The position numbers and the translations under genes were made by a program. Shown piece after piece: positions 10,401-26,252 of a DNA stretch of 64,000 nucleotides. This DNA comes from Vanilla planifolia. Taxonomy: Eukaryota > Streptophyta > Magnoliopsida > Asparagales > Orchidaceae. The first letter of the stretch is position 1; every line of letters begins with the position of its first letter. The notes under the pieces were generated by a model, which did not search any database, was not told where the DNA came from, and saw nothing but the letters and a program-made list of their open reading frames with translations. The stretch lies in NCBI GenBank assembly GCA_023846275.1, contig CM043875.1:16096-80095 (forward strand), in the 5' to 3' direction.

Positions 10401-10504
10401 TCCTTAAGCTAAAAATTAAAAATTACAATTTAACGATTTCTTATGGGTGACATATATAAATATATGTGTAATAAATATGTTAAATATAAAATTTTTAAAT
10501 TTAA
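7877..10504 (+). repeat. Satellite unit, copy 4 (A/B mosaic)
   Basis: Mosaic copy of 2628 bp with all the markers listed for copy 3 except GCAACAAAAAT; it has GCAACCAAAAT instead. The private change ACAGCATGATT (ACAGCGTGATT elsewhere) removes a CpG in the island. The TA tract is 13 repeats, explaining much of its extra length. Confidence 0.95.
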
Positions 10505-12992
10505 GAAGATCCACTACAAATCTATAACATCTGATATAAATTCAATAAATTAACAATGATTGCATGTTAACAATATATGAAAATATCAAAACATAACTCT
10601 TTTTAATATCTCATTTAAATTAAGTTATTAAACTATGATAAAAATTTATTTTTCATAATTCTATTGTGCCAACCAAATCATAATCTAATAAAATTTAATT
10701 TAAACATTGGACAAAATAGACAAGAAAAGCAACCAAAATATTACATAAATATCCACGTTATTTCTTTTATAATTTAATTCATTATATAGTCAATAAAAAA
10801 AATAACATGATAAAGGAAATCATATGAGCATCGATTTATTAAGATTATTTGTTTGATTTCGCAAATACATTTATTTTAATTTAAATCTCAAAAAGAAAAC
10901 GATACGCCTAATACCTTTCATAACTTTTTTTTAATAATTATTAATATTTTGTAAAAACATATCTTATAAATAAATATTATTTTTTCTCTCCATCTTTTTA
11001 TTCCTTCTATTTTTCTTTTAGAAATAGCGTAAAACAATCACGTCCAAGCATACGCTTTAGTGAAGCATTGAAATTGCCTGAGTTTGAAGAAGTCTCTTAA
11101 ATCAATAGCTTTCGATTTGGCGCAAGCGTGAATAATGGTATACTACAAATAATAAACAATTCATTCATTTGAGAATTATCCAAATAATGTTCTAATTAAT
11201 GTATGATTTAAAATTAATTAAAAAGTTATTAACGAAGGCAACGCTTTCAACTCAACAGTCTTATTAACGTTGAAGCTGAAATACGAAATTATTGTTGTCA
11301 TAAAATTTTCGACTTCACTTTGAAAAACTTAATTCACTATATTAGTATAATTTTATTTGATGAAAGATTCATTTTGTTATTATTAAGTTCATGCTACATT
11401 TTAAAAATTTTATATAAATATTTTTTAAATCTTAATTATTTGGACATGAAAAGTACATGTTAAAAAAAGAAATGAATGATATTTTTAACAATTAGACTTT
11501 CTTTTACTAAATTTAGTATTTTCCATGCATAATTTAATATACAAATATTAATTTGTATTTATTTTATAATTTTTTTTAAAAATTTATTATAATTATCATT
11601 GAAATTGATTTAAAATTATTGTCATGCTTTGTTTCGTAATTAAAAAAAGACATTTTAGTCAACGATGCGCATATCTTCTTCTGGATTTCACACCAGAACT
11701 ACAATCGTGTAAAACGATTTGTAACGACATTAAAGCGAGGCAAAAATCTCGAGTTAACGTCGCAGAATTTTTTCGAGAACAGATAATTATGAGGGTAATT
11801 AATTTAGTAATATGTATATAAAACATACTGTACAAAAAAAAAAGATACAAAGTAACAAAACTCTTAAAACATACAACTATTTTATTAATGTTTATTGATT
11901 ATCGAACTATGCAAATAACTATTAAAAATAATTGTTCCTTTTACATATTTTCAACATCTCGATTTTTTTGTATAATAAAATCTATTTTTTATTTTTCTTT
12001 TATTCTTATTATTTTTGCTGAAATAGATTTGAATAAAATAAAATTGACATAAAATAACTTAAATTCTTAATTTTAAAAAATTAAAGTTTGAATCATATAA
12101 GTCGTCGTATTTAAAAATAATAATTCTTTTGAAATTTATATAATTATTTTTTTGTTAATTTATATTATTTTAAAACTATATAAAATTAGCTTAATGAATA
12201 ATTTAATAGTTTTAATCATGAGGTTCATGATTTAATATAAATATTTACATAAAACTCAAATCATTAATTTATTCATAAATAAGAGTTTACATTTATTTTA
12301 AAATTTCTTTTAAAAACTGACGCGTACTGTTTATTTTTTTCAAAACTTCGAAAAAACAAAAAAAGAATTCGGACGGCTTTTTTTTTATTTTTGTCCGCAC
12401 AATACATTTACAGCGTGATTATAGGATCTTCCGCATAAACGGCATTATGCGGACGCCGAAAATGGCCAAAATCCGTGAGCTGACACTCACGCTTTTCCAG
12501 CGAAATTGCCGAATCGGAGGGGGCGTTCTGATTTACAAGGTCGCATAGACATATTATGCGGAAACGGCAAAATAACGAAAGCGGAAAATATGCCACATTT
12601 TTTTATTATTTTCGGGATTAACGTAAAATGCGGATAAATCTCGTAAATATTTGCCTGTTTTATTTTTTAAATATTTAGGATTTTGAGTAAGACGTTTCCT
12701 AAATTTTTTTTTTATTAGTAAAGTATTAAAGCAAACTAAAATATAATTTCTTATCAAAATTTTAAACATATAATATTTTTTTAAAATATATTATTTCAAA
12801 GTTATATAAAACTGTTATAGTCATTTATTAACTATATTTTTTATTTTAAAATCCTAAATTTTATTTGTTGATCACGCAATAAAAACTTAGTCTAGAATGT
12901 TTAGAAAAGAATAAAATTATCAAATATCTAATTTTTTTCTCATAAATAATTATATAAAAATCAAAAAAGTTTAATTTGTTTTACAAATATAA

Positions 12993-13028
<36 letters not shown>

Positions 13029-13132
13029 TCCTTAAGCTAAAAATTAAAAATTACAATTTAACGATTTCTTATGGGTGACATATATAAATATATGTGTAAT
13101 AAATATGTTAAATATAAAATTTTTAAATTTAA
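10505..13132 (+). repeat. Satellite unit, copy 5 (A/B mosaic)
   Basis: Last of the 3-5 mosaic group, 2628 bp, with TA repeated 13 times. It shares GCTTAATGAAT, GAATGTTTAG and CCTTAAGC with copies 3 and 4. The private change AGCGTAAAAC (AGCATAAAAC elsewhere) lies just after the pyrimidine tract. Confidence 0.95.
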
Positions 13133-15756
13133 GAAGATCCACTACAAATCTATAACATCTGATATAAATTCAATAAATTAACAATGATTGCATGTTAACA
13201 ATATATGAAAATATCAAAACATAACTCTTTTTAATATCTCATTTAAATTAAGTTATTAAACTATGATAAAAATTTATTTTTCATAATTCTATTGTGCCAA
13301 CCAAATCATAATCTAATAAAATTTAATTTAAACATTGGACAAAATAGACAAGAAAAGCAACCAAAATATTACATAAATATCCACGTTATTTCTTTTATAA
13401 TTTAATTCATTATATAGTCAATAAAAAAAATAACATGATAAAGGAAATCATATGAGCATCGATTTATTAAGATTATTTGTTTGATTTCGCAAATACATTT
13501 ATTTTAATTTAAATCTCAAAAAGAAAACGATACGCCTAATACCTTTCATAACTTTTTTTTAATAATTATTAATATTTTGTAAAAACATATCTTATAAATA
13601 AATATTATTTTTTCTCTCCATCTTTTTATTCCTTCTATTTTTCTTTTAGAAATAGCATAAAACAATCACGTCCAAGCATACGCTTTAGTGAAGCATTGAA
13701 ATTGCCTGAGTTTGAAGAAGTCTCTTAAATCAATAGCTTTCGATTTGGCGCAAGCGTGAATAATGGTATACTACAAATAATAAACAATTCATTTATTTGA
13801 GAATTATCCAAATAATGTTCTAATTAATGTATGATTTAAAATTAATTAAAAAATTGTTAACCAAGGCAACGCTTTCAACTCAACAGTCTTATTAACGTTG
13901 AAGCTGAAATACGAAATTATTGTTGTCATAAAATTTTCGACTTCACTTTGAAAAACTTAATTCACTATATTAGTATAATTTTATTTGATGAAAGATTCAT
14001 TTTGTTATTATTAAGTTCATGCTACATTTTAAAAATTTTATATAAATATTTTTTAAATCTTAATTATTTGGACATGAAAAGTACTTGTTAAAAAAAGAAA
14101 TGAATGATATTTTTAACAATTAGACTTTCTTTTACTAAATTTAGTATTTTCCATGCATAATTTAATATACAAATATTAATTTGTATTTATTTTATAATTT
14201 TTTTTAAAAATTTATTATAATTATCATTGAAATTGATTTAAAATTATTGTCATGCTTTGTTTCGTAATTAAAAAAAGACATTTTAGTCAACGATGCGCAT
14301 ATCTTCTTCTGGATTTCACACCAGAACTACAATCGTATAAAACGATTTGTAACGACATTAAAGCGAGGCAAAAATCTCGACTTAACGTCGCAGAATTTTT
14401 TCGAGAACAGATAATTATGAGGGTAATTAATTTAGTAATATGTATATAAAACATACTGTACAAAAAAAAAAGATACAAAGTAACAAAACTCTTAAAACAT
14501 ACAACTATTTTATTAATGTTTATCGATTATCGAACTATGCAAATAACTATTAAAAATAATTGTTCCTTTTACATATTTTCAACATTTCGATTTTTTTGTA
14601 TAATAAAATTTTATTTTTTATTTTTCTTTTATTCTTATTATTTTTGCTCAAATAGATTTGAATAAAATAAAATTGACATAAAATAACTTAAATTCTTAAT
14701 TTTAAAAAATTAAAGTTTGAATCATATAAGTCGTCGTATTTAAAAATAATAATTCTTTTGAAATTTATATAATTATTTTTTTGTTAATTTATATTATTTT
14801 AAAACTATATAAAATTAGCTTAATAAATAATTTAATAGTTTTTATAATGAGGTTCATGATTTAATATAAATATTTACATAAAACTCAAATCATTAATTTA
14901 TTCATAAATAAGAGTTTACATTTATTTTAAAATTTCTTTTAAAAACTGACGCGTACTGTTTATTTTTTTCAAAACTTCGAAAAAACAAAAAAAGAATTCG
15001 GACGGCTTTTTTTTTTATTTTTGTCCGCACAATACATTTACAGCGTGATTATAGGATCTTCCGCATAAACGGCATTATGCGGACGCCGAAAATGGCCAAA
15101 ATCCGTGAGCTGACACTCACGCTTTTCCAGCGAAATTGCCGAATCGGAGGGGGCGTTCTGATTTACAAGGTCGCATAGACATATTATGCGGAAACGGCAA
15201 AATAACGAAAGCGGAAAATATGCCACATTTTTTTATTATTTTCGGGATTAACGTAAAATGCGGATAAATCTCGTAAATATTTGCCTGTTTTATTTTTTAA
15301 ATATTTAGGATTTTGAGTAAGACGTTTCCTAAATTTTTTTTTTATTAGTAAAGTATTAAAGCAAACTAAAATATAATTTCTTATCAAAATTTTAAACATA
15401 TAATATTTTTTTAAAATATATTATTTCAAAGTTATATAAAACTGTTATAGTCATTTATTAACTATATTTTTTATTTTAAAATCCTAAATTTTATTTGTTG
15501 ATCACGCAATAATAACTTAGTCTAGAAGGTTTAGAAAAGAATAAAATTATCAAATATCTAATTTTTTTCTCATAAATAATTATATAAAAATCAAAAAAGT
15601 TTAATTTGTTTTACAAATATAATTTAATATATATATATATATATATATTAATTCCTTATGCTAAAAATTAAAAATTACAATTTAACGATTTCTTATGGGT
15701 GACATATATAAATATATGTGTAATAAATATGTTAAATATAAAATTTTTAAATTTAA
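13133..15756 (+). repeat. Satellite unit, copy 6 (A type, basal)
   Basis: This 2624-bp copy opens the pure A block. It has AAATTGTTAACCAAGG, AGTACTTGTT, ACATTTCG, TTTGCTCAAATAG and TTTATAATGAGG, but lacks the later markers of copies 7-12 (ATATTTCAT, GATATAGC, TTTGTGAA, CATGATTTG, GAGTTTCATG), so it looks like their nearest outgroup. The private change CTCGACTT destroys the CTCGAG palindrome found in every other copy. Confidence 0.95.
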
Positions 15757-18380
15757 GAAGATCCACTACAAATCTATAACATCTGATATAAATTCAATAA
15801 ATTAACAATGATTGCATGTTAACAATATATGAAAATATCAAAACATAACTCTTTTTAATATCTCATTTAAATTAAGTTATTAAACTATGATAAAAATTTA
15901 TATTTCATAATTCTATTGTGCCAACCAAATCATAATCTAATAAAATTTAATTTAAACATTGGACAAAATAGACAAGAAAAGCAACCAAAATATTACATAA
16001 ATATCCACGTTATTTCTTTTATAATTTAATTCATTATATAGTCAATAAAAAAAATAACATGATAAAGGAAATCATATGAGCATCGATTTATTAAGATTAT
16101 TTGTTTGATTTCGCAAATACATTTATTTTAATTTAAATCTCAAAAAGAAAACGATACGCCTAATACCTTTCATAACTTTTTTTTAATAATTATTAATATT
16201 TTGTAAAAACATATCTTATAAATAAATATTATTTTTTCTCTCCATCTTTTTATTCCTTCTATTTTTCTTTTAGATATAGCATAAAACAATCACGTCCAAG
16301 CATACGCTTTAGTGAAGCATTGAAATTGCCTGAGTTTGAAGAAGTCTCTTAAATCAATAGCTTTCGATTTGGCGCAAGCGTGAATAATGGTATACTACAA
16401 ATAATAAACAATTCATTTATTTGTGAATTATCCAAATAATGTTCTAATTAATGTATGATTTAAAATTAATTAAAAAATTGTTAACCAAGGCAACGCTTTC
16501 AACTCAACAGTCTTATTAACGTTGAAGCTGAAATACGAAATTATTGTTGTCATAAAATTTTCGACTTCACTTTGAAAAACTTAATTCACTATATTAGTAT
16601 AATTTTATTTGATGAAAGATTCATTTTGTTATTATTAAGTTCATGCTACATTTTAAAAATTTTATATAAATATTTTTTAAATCTTAATTATTTGGACATG
16701 AAAAGTACTTGTTAAAAAAAGAAATGAATGATATTTTTAACAATTAGACTTTCTTTTACTAAATTTAGTATTTTCCATGCATAATTTAATATACAAATAT
16801 TAATTTGTATTTATTTTATAATTTTTTTTAAAAATTTATTATAATTATCATTGAAATTGATTTAAAATTATTGTCATGATTTGTTTCGTAATTAAAAAAA
16901 GACATTTTAGTCAACGATGCGCATATCTTCTTCTGGATTTCACACCAGAACTACAATCGTATAAAACGATTTGTAACGACATTAAAGCGAGGCAAAAATC
17001 TCGAGTTAACGTCGCAGAATTTTTTCGAGAACAGATAATTATGAGGGTAATTAATTTAGTAATATGTATATAAAACATACTGTACAAAAAAAAAAGATAC
17101 AAAGTAACAAAACTCTTAAAACATACAACTATTTTATTAATGTTTATCGATTATCGAACTATGCAAATAACTATTAAAAATAATTGTTCCTTTTACATAT
17201 TTTCAACATTTCGATTTTTTTGTATAATAAAATTTTATTTTTTATTTTTCTTTTATTCTTATTATTTTTGCTCAAATAGATTTGAATAAAATAAAATTGA
17301 CATAAAATAACTTAAATTCTTAATTTTAAAAAATTAAAGTTTGAATCATATAAGTCGTCGTATTTAAAAATAATAATTCTTTTGAAATTTATATAATTAT
17401 TTTTTTGTTAATTTATATTATTTTAAAACTATATAAAATTAGCTTAATAAATAATTTAATAGTTTTTATAATGAGTTTCATGATTTAATATAAATATTTA
17501 CATAAAACTCAAATCATTAATTTATTCATAAATAAGAGTTTACATTTATTTTAAAATTTCTTTTAAAAACTGACGCGTACTGTTTATTTTTTTCAAAACT
17601 TCGAAAAAACAAAAAAAGAATTCGGACGGCTTTTTTTTTTATTTTTGTCCGCACAATACATTTACAGCGTGATTATAGGATCTTCCGCATAAACGGCATT
17701 ATGCGGACGCCGAAAATGGCCAAAATCCGTGAGCTGACACTCACGCTTTTCCAGCGAAATTGCCGAATCGGAGGGGGCGTTCTGATTTACAAGGTCGCAT
17801 AGACATATTATGCGGAAACGGCAAAATAACGAAAGCGGAAAATATGCCACATTTTTTTATTATTTTCGGGATTAACGTAAAATGCGGATAAATCTCGTAA
17901 ATATTTGCCTGTTTTATTTTTTAAATATTTAGGATTTTGAGTAAGACGTTTCCTAAATTTTTTTTTTATTAGTAAAGTATTAAAGCAAACTAAAATATAA
18001 TTTCTTATCAAAATTTTAAACATATAATATTTTTTTAAAATATATTATTTCAAAGTTATATAAAACTGTTATAGTCATTTATTAACTATATTTTTTATTT
18101 TAAAATCCTAAATTTTATTTGTTGATCACGCAATAATAACTTAGTCTAGAAGGTTTAGAAAAGAATAAAATTATCAAATATCTAATTTTTTTCTCATAAA
18201 TAATTATATAAAAATCAAAAAAGTTTAATTTGTTTTACAAATATAATTTAATATATATATATATATATATATTAATTCCTTATGCTAAAAATTAAAAATT
18301 ACAATTTAACGATTTCTTATGGGTGACATATATAAATATATGTGTAATAAATATGTTAAATATAAAATTTTTAAATTTAA
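15757..18380 (+). repeat. Satellite unit, copy 7 (A type)
   Basis: A 2624-bp copy with the derived A markers ATATTTCAT, GATATAGC, TTTGTGAA, CATGATTTG, TTTATAATGAGTTTC and loop CTGACA. Copies 7, 9 and 10 look identical by eye, suggesting very recent amplification. Confidence 0.95.
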
Positions 18381-21004
18381 GAAGATCCACTACAAATCTA
18401 TAACATCTGATATAAATTCAATAAATTAACAATGATTGCATGTTAACAATATATGAAAATATCAAAACATAACTCTTTTTAATATCTCATTTAAATTAAG
18501 TTATTAAACTATGATAAAAATTTATATTTCATAATTCTATTGTGCCAACCAAATCATAATCTAATAAAATTTAATTTAAACATTGGACAAAATAGACAAG
18601 AAAAGCAACAAAAATATTACATAAATATCCACGTTATTTCTTTTATAATTTAATTCATTATATAGTCAATAAAAAAAATAACATGATAAAGGAAATCATA
18701 TGAGCATCGATTTATTAAGATTATTTGTTTGATTTCGCAAATACATTTATTTTAATTTAAATCTCAAAAAGAAAACGATACGCCTAATACCTTTCATAAC
18801 TTTTTTTTAATAATTATTAATATTTTGTAAAAACATATCTTATAAATAAATATTATTTTTTCTCTCCATCTTTTTATTCCTTCTATTTTTCTTTTAGATA
18901 TAGCATAAAACAATCACGTCCAAGCATACGCTTTAGTGAAGCATTGAAATTGCCTGAGTTTGAAGAAGTCTCTTAAATCAATAGCTTTCGATTTGGCGCA
19001 AGCGTGAATAATGGTATACTACAAATAATAAACAATTCATTTATTTGTGAATTATCCAAATAATGTTCTAATTAATGTATGATTTAAAATTAATTAAAAA
19101 ATTGTTAACCAAGGCAACGCTTTCAACTCAACAGTCTTATTAACGTTGAAGCTGAAATACGAAATTATTGTTGTCATAAAATTTTCGACTTCACTTTGAA
19201 AAACTTAATTCACTATATTAGTATAATTTTATTTGATGAAAGATTCATTTTGTTATTATTAAGTTCATGCTACATTTTAAAAATTTTATATAAATATTTT
19301 TTAAATCTTAATTATTTGGACATGAAAAGTACTTGTTAAAAAAAGAAATGAATGATATTTTTAACAATTAGACTTTCTTTTACTAAATTTAGTATTTTCC
19401 ATGCATAATTTAATATACAAATATTAATTTGTATTTATTTTATAATTTTTTTTAAAAATTTATTATAATTATCATTGAAATTGATTTAAAATTATTGTCA
19501 TGATTTGTTTCGTAATTAAAAAAAGACATTTTAGTCAACGATGCGCATATCTTCTTCTGGATTTCACACCAGAACTACAATCGTATAAAACGATTTGTAA
19601 CGACATTAAAGCGAGGCAAAAATCTCGAGTTAACGTCGCAGAATTTTTTCGAGAACAGATAATTATGAGGGTAATTAATTTAGTAATATGTATATAAAAC
19701 ATACTGTACAAAAAAAAAAGATACAAAGTAACAAAACTCTTAAAACATACAACTATTTTATTAATGTTTATCGATTATCGAACTATGCAAATAACTATTA
19801 AAAATAATTGTTCCTTTTACATATTTTCAACATTTCGATTTTTTTGTATAATAAAATTTTATTTTTTATTTTTCTTTTATTCTTATTATTTTTGCTCAAA
19901 TAGATTTGAATAAAATAAAATTGACATAAAATAACTTAAATTCTTAATTTTAAAAAATTAAAGTTTGAATCATATAAGTCGTCGTATTTAAAAATAATAA
20001 TTCTTTTGAAATTTATATAATTATTTTTTTGTTAATTTATATTATTTTAAAACTATATAAAATTAGCTTAATAAATAATTTAATAGTTTTTATAATGAGT
20101 TTCATGATTTAATATAAATATTTACATAAAACTCAAATCATTAATTTATTCATAAATAAGAGTTTACATTTATTTTAAAATTTCTTTTAAAAACTGACGC
20201 GTACTGTTTATTTTTTTCAAAACTTCGAAAAAACAAAAAAAGAATTCGGACGGCTTTTTTTTTTATTTTTGTCCGCACAATACATTTACAGCGTGATTAT
20301 AGGATCTTCCGCATAAACGGCATTATGCGGACGCCGAAAATGGCCAAAATCCGTGAGCTGACACTCACGCTTTTCCAGCGAAATTGCCGAATCGGAGGGG
20401 GCGTTCTGATTTACAAGGTCGCATAGACATATTATGCGGAAACGGCAAAATAACGAAAGCGGAAAATATGCCACATTTTTTTATTATTTTCGGGATTAAC
20501 GTAAAATGCGGATAAATCTCGTAAATATTTGCCTGTTTTATTTTTTAAATATTTAGGATTTTGAGTAAGACGTTTCCTAAATTTTTTTTTTATTAGTAAA
20601 GTATTAAAGCAAACTAAAATATAATTTCTTATCAAAATTTTAAACATATAATATTTTTTTAAAATATATTATTTCAAAGTTATATAAAACTGTTATAGTC
20701 ATTTATTAACTATATTTTTTATTTTAAAATCCTAAATTTTATTTGTTGATCACGCAATAATAACTTAGTCTAGAAGGTTTAGAAAAGAATAAAATTATCA
20801 AATATCTAATTTTTTTCTCATAAATAATTATATAAAAATCAAAAAAGTTTAATTTGTTTTACAAATATAATTTAATATATATATATATATATATATTAAT
20901 TCCTTATGCTAAAAATTAAAAATTACAATTTAACGATTTCTTATGGGTGACATATATAAATATATGTGTAATAAATATGTTAAATATAAAATTTTTAAAT
21001 TTAA
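18381..21004 (+). repeat. Satellite unit, copy 8 (A type)
   Basis: A 2624-bp copy with the same A markers as copy 7. It differs visibly by GCAACAAAAAT in place of GCAACCAAAAT, a variant also found in copies 3, 12 and 13. Confidence 0.95.
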
Positions 21005-23628
21005 GAAGATCCACTACAAATCTATAACATCTGATATAAATTCAATAAATTAACAATGATTGCATGTTAACAATATATGAAAATATCAAAACATAACTCT
21101 TTTTAATATCTCATTTAAATTAAGTTATTAAACTATGATAAAAATTTATATTTCATAATTCTATTGTGCCAACCAAATCATAATCTAATAAAATTTAATT
21201 TAAACATTGGACAAAATAGACAAGAAAAGCAACCAAAATATTACATAAATATCCACGTTATTTCTTTTATAATTTAATTCATTATATAGTCAATAAAAAA
21301 AATAACATGATAAAGGAAATCATATGAGCATCGATTTATTAAGATTATTTGTTTGATTTCGCAAATACATTTATTTTAATTTAAATCTCAAAAAGAAAAC
21401 GATACGCCTAATACCTTTCATAACTTTTTTTTAATAATTATTAATATTTTGTAAAAACATATCTTATAAATAAATATTATTTTTTCTCTCCATCTTTTTA
21501 TTCCTTCTATTTTTCTTTTAGATATAGCATAAAACAATCACGTCCAAGCATACGCTTTAGTGAAGCATTGAAATTGCCTGAGTTTGAAGAAGTCTCTTAA
21601 ATCAATAGCTTTCGATTTGGCGCAAGCGTGAATAATGGTATACTACAAATAATAAACAATTCATTTATTTGTGAATTATCCAAATAATGTTCTAATTAAT
21701 GTATGATTTAAAATTAATTAAAAAATTGTTAACCAAGGCAACGCTTTCAACTCAACAGTCTTATTAACGTTGAAGCTGAAATACGAAATTATTGTTGTCA
21801 TAAAATTTTCGACTTCACTTTGAAAAACTTAATTCACTATATTAGTATAATTTTATTTGATGAAAGATTCATTTTGTTATTATTAAGTTCATGCTACATT
21901 TTAAAAATTTTATATAAATATTTTTTAAATCTTAATTATTTGGACATGAAAAGTACTTGTTAAAAAAAGAAATGAATGATATTTTTAACAATTAGACTTT
22001 CTTTTACTAAATTTAGTATTTTCCATGCATAATTTAATATACAAATATTAATTTGTATTTATTTTATAATTTTTTTTAAAAATTTATTATAATTATCATT
22101 GAAATTGATTTAAAATTATTGTCATGATTTGTTTCGTAATTAAAAAAAGACATTTTAGTCAACGATGCGCATATCTTCTTCTGGATTTCACACCAGAACT
22201 ACAATCGTATAAAACGATTTGTAACGACATTAAAGCGAGGCAAAAATCTCGAGTTAACGTCGCAGAATTTTTTCGAGAACAGATAATTATGAGGGTAATT
22301 AATTTAGTAATATGTATATAAAACATACTGTACAAAAAAAAAAGATACAAAGTAACAAAACTCTTAAAACATACAACTATTTTATTAATGTTTATCGATT
22401 ATCGAACTATGCAAATAACTATTAAAAATAATTGTTCCTTTTACATATTTTCAACATTTCGATTTTTTTGTATAATAAAATTTTATTTTTTATTTTTCTT
22501 TTATTCTTATTATTTTTGCTCAAATAGATTTGAATAAAATAAAATTGACATAAAATAACTTAAATTCTTAATTTTAAAAAATTAAAGTTTGAATCATATA
22601 AGTCGTCGTATTTAAAAATAATAATTCTTTTGAAATTTATATAATTATTTTTTTGTTAATTTATATTATTTTAAAACTATATAAAATTAGCTTAATAAAT
22701 AATTTAATAGTTTTTATAATGAGTTTCATGATTTAATATAAATATTTACATAAAACTCAAATCATTAATTTATTCATAAATAAGAGTTTACATTTATTTT
22801 AAAATTTCTTTTAAAAACTGACGCGTACTGTTTATTTTTTTCAAAACTTCGAAAAAACAAAAAAAGAATTCGGACGGCTTTTTTTTTTATTTTTGTCCGC
22901 ACAATACATTTACAGCGTGATTATAGGATCTTCCGCATAAACGGCATTATGCGGACGCCGAAAATGGCCAAAATCCGTGAGCTGACACTCACGCTTTTCC
23001 AGCGAAATTGCCGAATCGGAGGGGGCGTTCTGATTTACAAGGTCGCATAGACATATTATGCGGAAACGGCAAAATAACGAAAGCGGAAAATATGCCACAT
23101 TTTTTTATTATTTTCGGGATTAACGTAAAATGCGGATAAATCTCGTAAATATTTGCCTGTTTTATTTTTTAAATATTTAGGATTTTGAGTAAGACGTTTC
23201 CTAAATTTTTTTTTTATTAGTAAAGTATTAAAGCAAACTAAAATATAATTTCTTATCAAAATTTTAAACATATAATATTTTTTTAAAATATATTATTTCA
23301 AAGTTATATAAAACTGTTATAGTCATTTATTAACTATATTTTTTATTTTAAAATCCTAAATTTTATTTGTTGATCACGCAATAATAACTTAGTCTAGAAG
23401 GTTTAGAAAAGAATAAAATTATCAAATATCTAATTTTTTTCTCATAAATAATTATATAAAAATCAAAAAAGTTTAATTTGTTTTACAAATATAATTTAAT
23501 ATATATATATATATATATATTAATTCCTTATGCTAAAAATTAAAAATTACAATTTAACGATTTCTTATGGGTGACATATATAAATATATGTGTAATAAAT
23601 ATGTTAAATATAAAATTTTTAAATTTAA
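21005..23628 (+). repeat. Satellite unit, copy 9 (A type)
   Basis: A 2624-bp copy that I could not distinguish from copy 7 by eye. Confidence 0.95.
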
Positions 23629-26252
23629 GAAGATCCACTACAAATCTATAACATCTGATATAAATTCAATAAATTAACAATGATTGCATGTTAACAATAT
23701 ATGAAAATATCAAAACATAACTCTTTTTAATATCTCATTTAAATTAAGTTATTAAACTATGATAAAAATTTATATTTCATAATTCTATTGTGCCAACCAA
23801 ATCATAATCTAATAAAATTTAATTTAAACATTGGACAAAATAGACAAGAAAAGCAACCAAAATATTACATAAATATCCACGTTATTTCTTTTATAATTTA
23901 ATTCATTATATAGTCAATAAAAAAAATAACATGATAAAGGAAATCATATGAGCATCGATTTATTAAGATTATTTGTTTGATTTCGCAAATACATTTATTT
24001 TAATTTAAATCTCAAAAAGAAAACGATACGCCTAATACCTTTCATAACTTTTTTTTAATAATTATTAATATTTTGTAAAAACATATCTTATAAATAAATA
24101 TTATTTTTTCTCTCCATCTTTTTATTCCTTCTATTTTTCTTTTAGATATAGCATAAAACAATCACGTCCAAGCATACGCTTTAGTGAAGCATTGAAATTG
24201 CCTGAGTTTGAAGAAGTCTCTTAAATCAATAGCTTTCGATTTGGCGCAAGCGTGAATAATGGTATACTACAAATAATAAACAATTCATTTATTTGTGAAT
24301 TATCCAAATAATGTTCTAATTAATGTATGATTTAAAATTAATTAAAAAATTGTTAACCAAGGCAACGCTTTCAACTCAACAGTCTTATTAACGTTGAAGC
24401 TGAAATACGAAATTATTGTTGTCATAAAATTTTCGACTTCACTTTGAAAAACTTAATTCACTATATTAGTATAATTTTATTTGATGAAAGATTCATTTTG
24501 TTATTATTAAGTTCATGCTACATTTTAAAAATTTTATATAAATATTTTTTAAATCTTAATTATTTGGACATGAAAAGTACTTGTTAAAAAAAGAAATGAA
24601 TGATATTTTTAACAATTAGACTTTCTTTTACTAAATTTAGTATTTTCCATGCATAATTTAATATACAAATATTAATTTGTATTTATTTTATAATTTTTTT
24701 TAAAAATTTATTATAATTATCATTGAAATTGATTTAAAATTATTGTCATGATTTGTTTCGTAATTAAAAAAAGACATTTTAGTCAACGATGCGCATATCT
24801 TCTTCTGGATTTCACACCAGAACTACAATCGTATAAAACGATTTGTAACGACATTAAAGCGAGGCAAAAATCTCGAGTTAACGTCGCAGAATTTTTTCGA
24901 GAACAGATAATTATGAGGGTAATTAATTTAGTAATATGTATATAAAACATACTGTACAAAAAAAAAAGATACAAAGTAACAAAACTCTTAAAACATACAA
25001 CTATTTTATTAATGTTTATCGATTATCGAACTATGCAAATAACTATTAAAAATAATTGTTCCTTTTACATATTTTCAACATTTCGATTTTTTTGTATAAT
25101 AAAATTTTATTTTTTATTTTTCTTTTATTCTTATTATTTTTGCTCAAATAGATTTGAATAAAATAAAATTGACATAAAATAACTTAAATTCTTAATTTTA
25201 AAAAATTAAAGTTTGAATCATATAAGTCGTCGTATTTAAAAATAATAATTCTTTTGAAATTTATATAATTATTTTTTTGTTAATTTATATTATTTTAAAA
25301 CTATATAAAATTAGCTTAATAAATAATTTAATAGTTTTTATAATGAGTTTCATGATTTAATATAAATATTTACATAAAACTCAAATCATTAATTTATTCA
25401 TAAATAAGAGTTTACATTTATTTTAAAATTTCTTTTAAAAACTGACGCGTACTGTTTATTTTTTTCAAAACTTCGAAAAAACAAAAAAAGAATTCGGACG
25501 GCTTTTTTTTTTATTTTTGTCCGCACAATACATTTACAGCGTGATTATAGGATCTTCCGCATAAACGGCATTATGCGGACGCCGAAAATGGCCAAAATCC
25601 GTGAGCTGACACTCACGCTTTTCCAGCGAAATTGCCGAATCGGAGGGGGCGTTCTGATTTACAAGGTCGCATAGACATATTATGCGGAAACGGCAAAATA
25701 ACGAAAGCGGAAAATATGCCACATTTTTTTATTATTTTCGGGATTAACGTAAAATGCGGATAAATCTCGTAAATATTTGCCTGTTTTATTTTTTAAATAT
25801 TTAGGATTTTGAGTAAGACGTTTCCTAAATTTTTTTTTTATTAGTAAAGTATTAAAGCAAACTAAAATATAATTTCTTATCAAAATTTTAAACATATAAT
25901 ATTTTTTTAAAATATATTATTTCAAAGTTATATAAAACTGTTATAGTCATTTATTAACTATATTTTTTATTTTAAAATCCTAAATTTTATTTGTTGATCA
26001 CGCAATAATAACTTAGTCTAGAAGGTTTAGAAAAGAATAAAATTATCAAATATCTAATTTTTTTCTCATAAATAATTATATAAAAATCAAAAAAGTTTAA
26101 TTTGTTTTACAAATATAATTTAATATATATATATATATATATATTAATTCCTTATGCTAAAAATTAAAAATTACAATTTAACGATTTCTTATGGGTGACA
26201 TATATAAATATATGTGTAATAAATATGTTAAATATAAAATTTTTAAATTTAA
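23629..26252 (+). repeat. Satellite unit, copy 10 (A type)
   Basis: A 2624-bp copy that I could not distinguish from copies 7 and 9 by eye. Confidence 0.95.
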
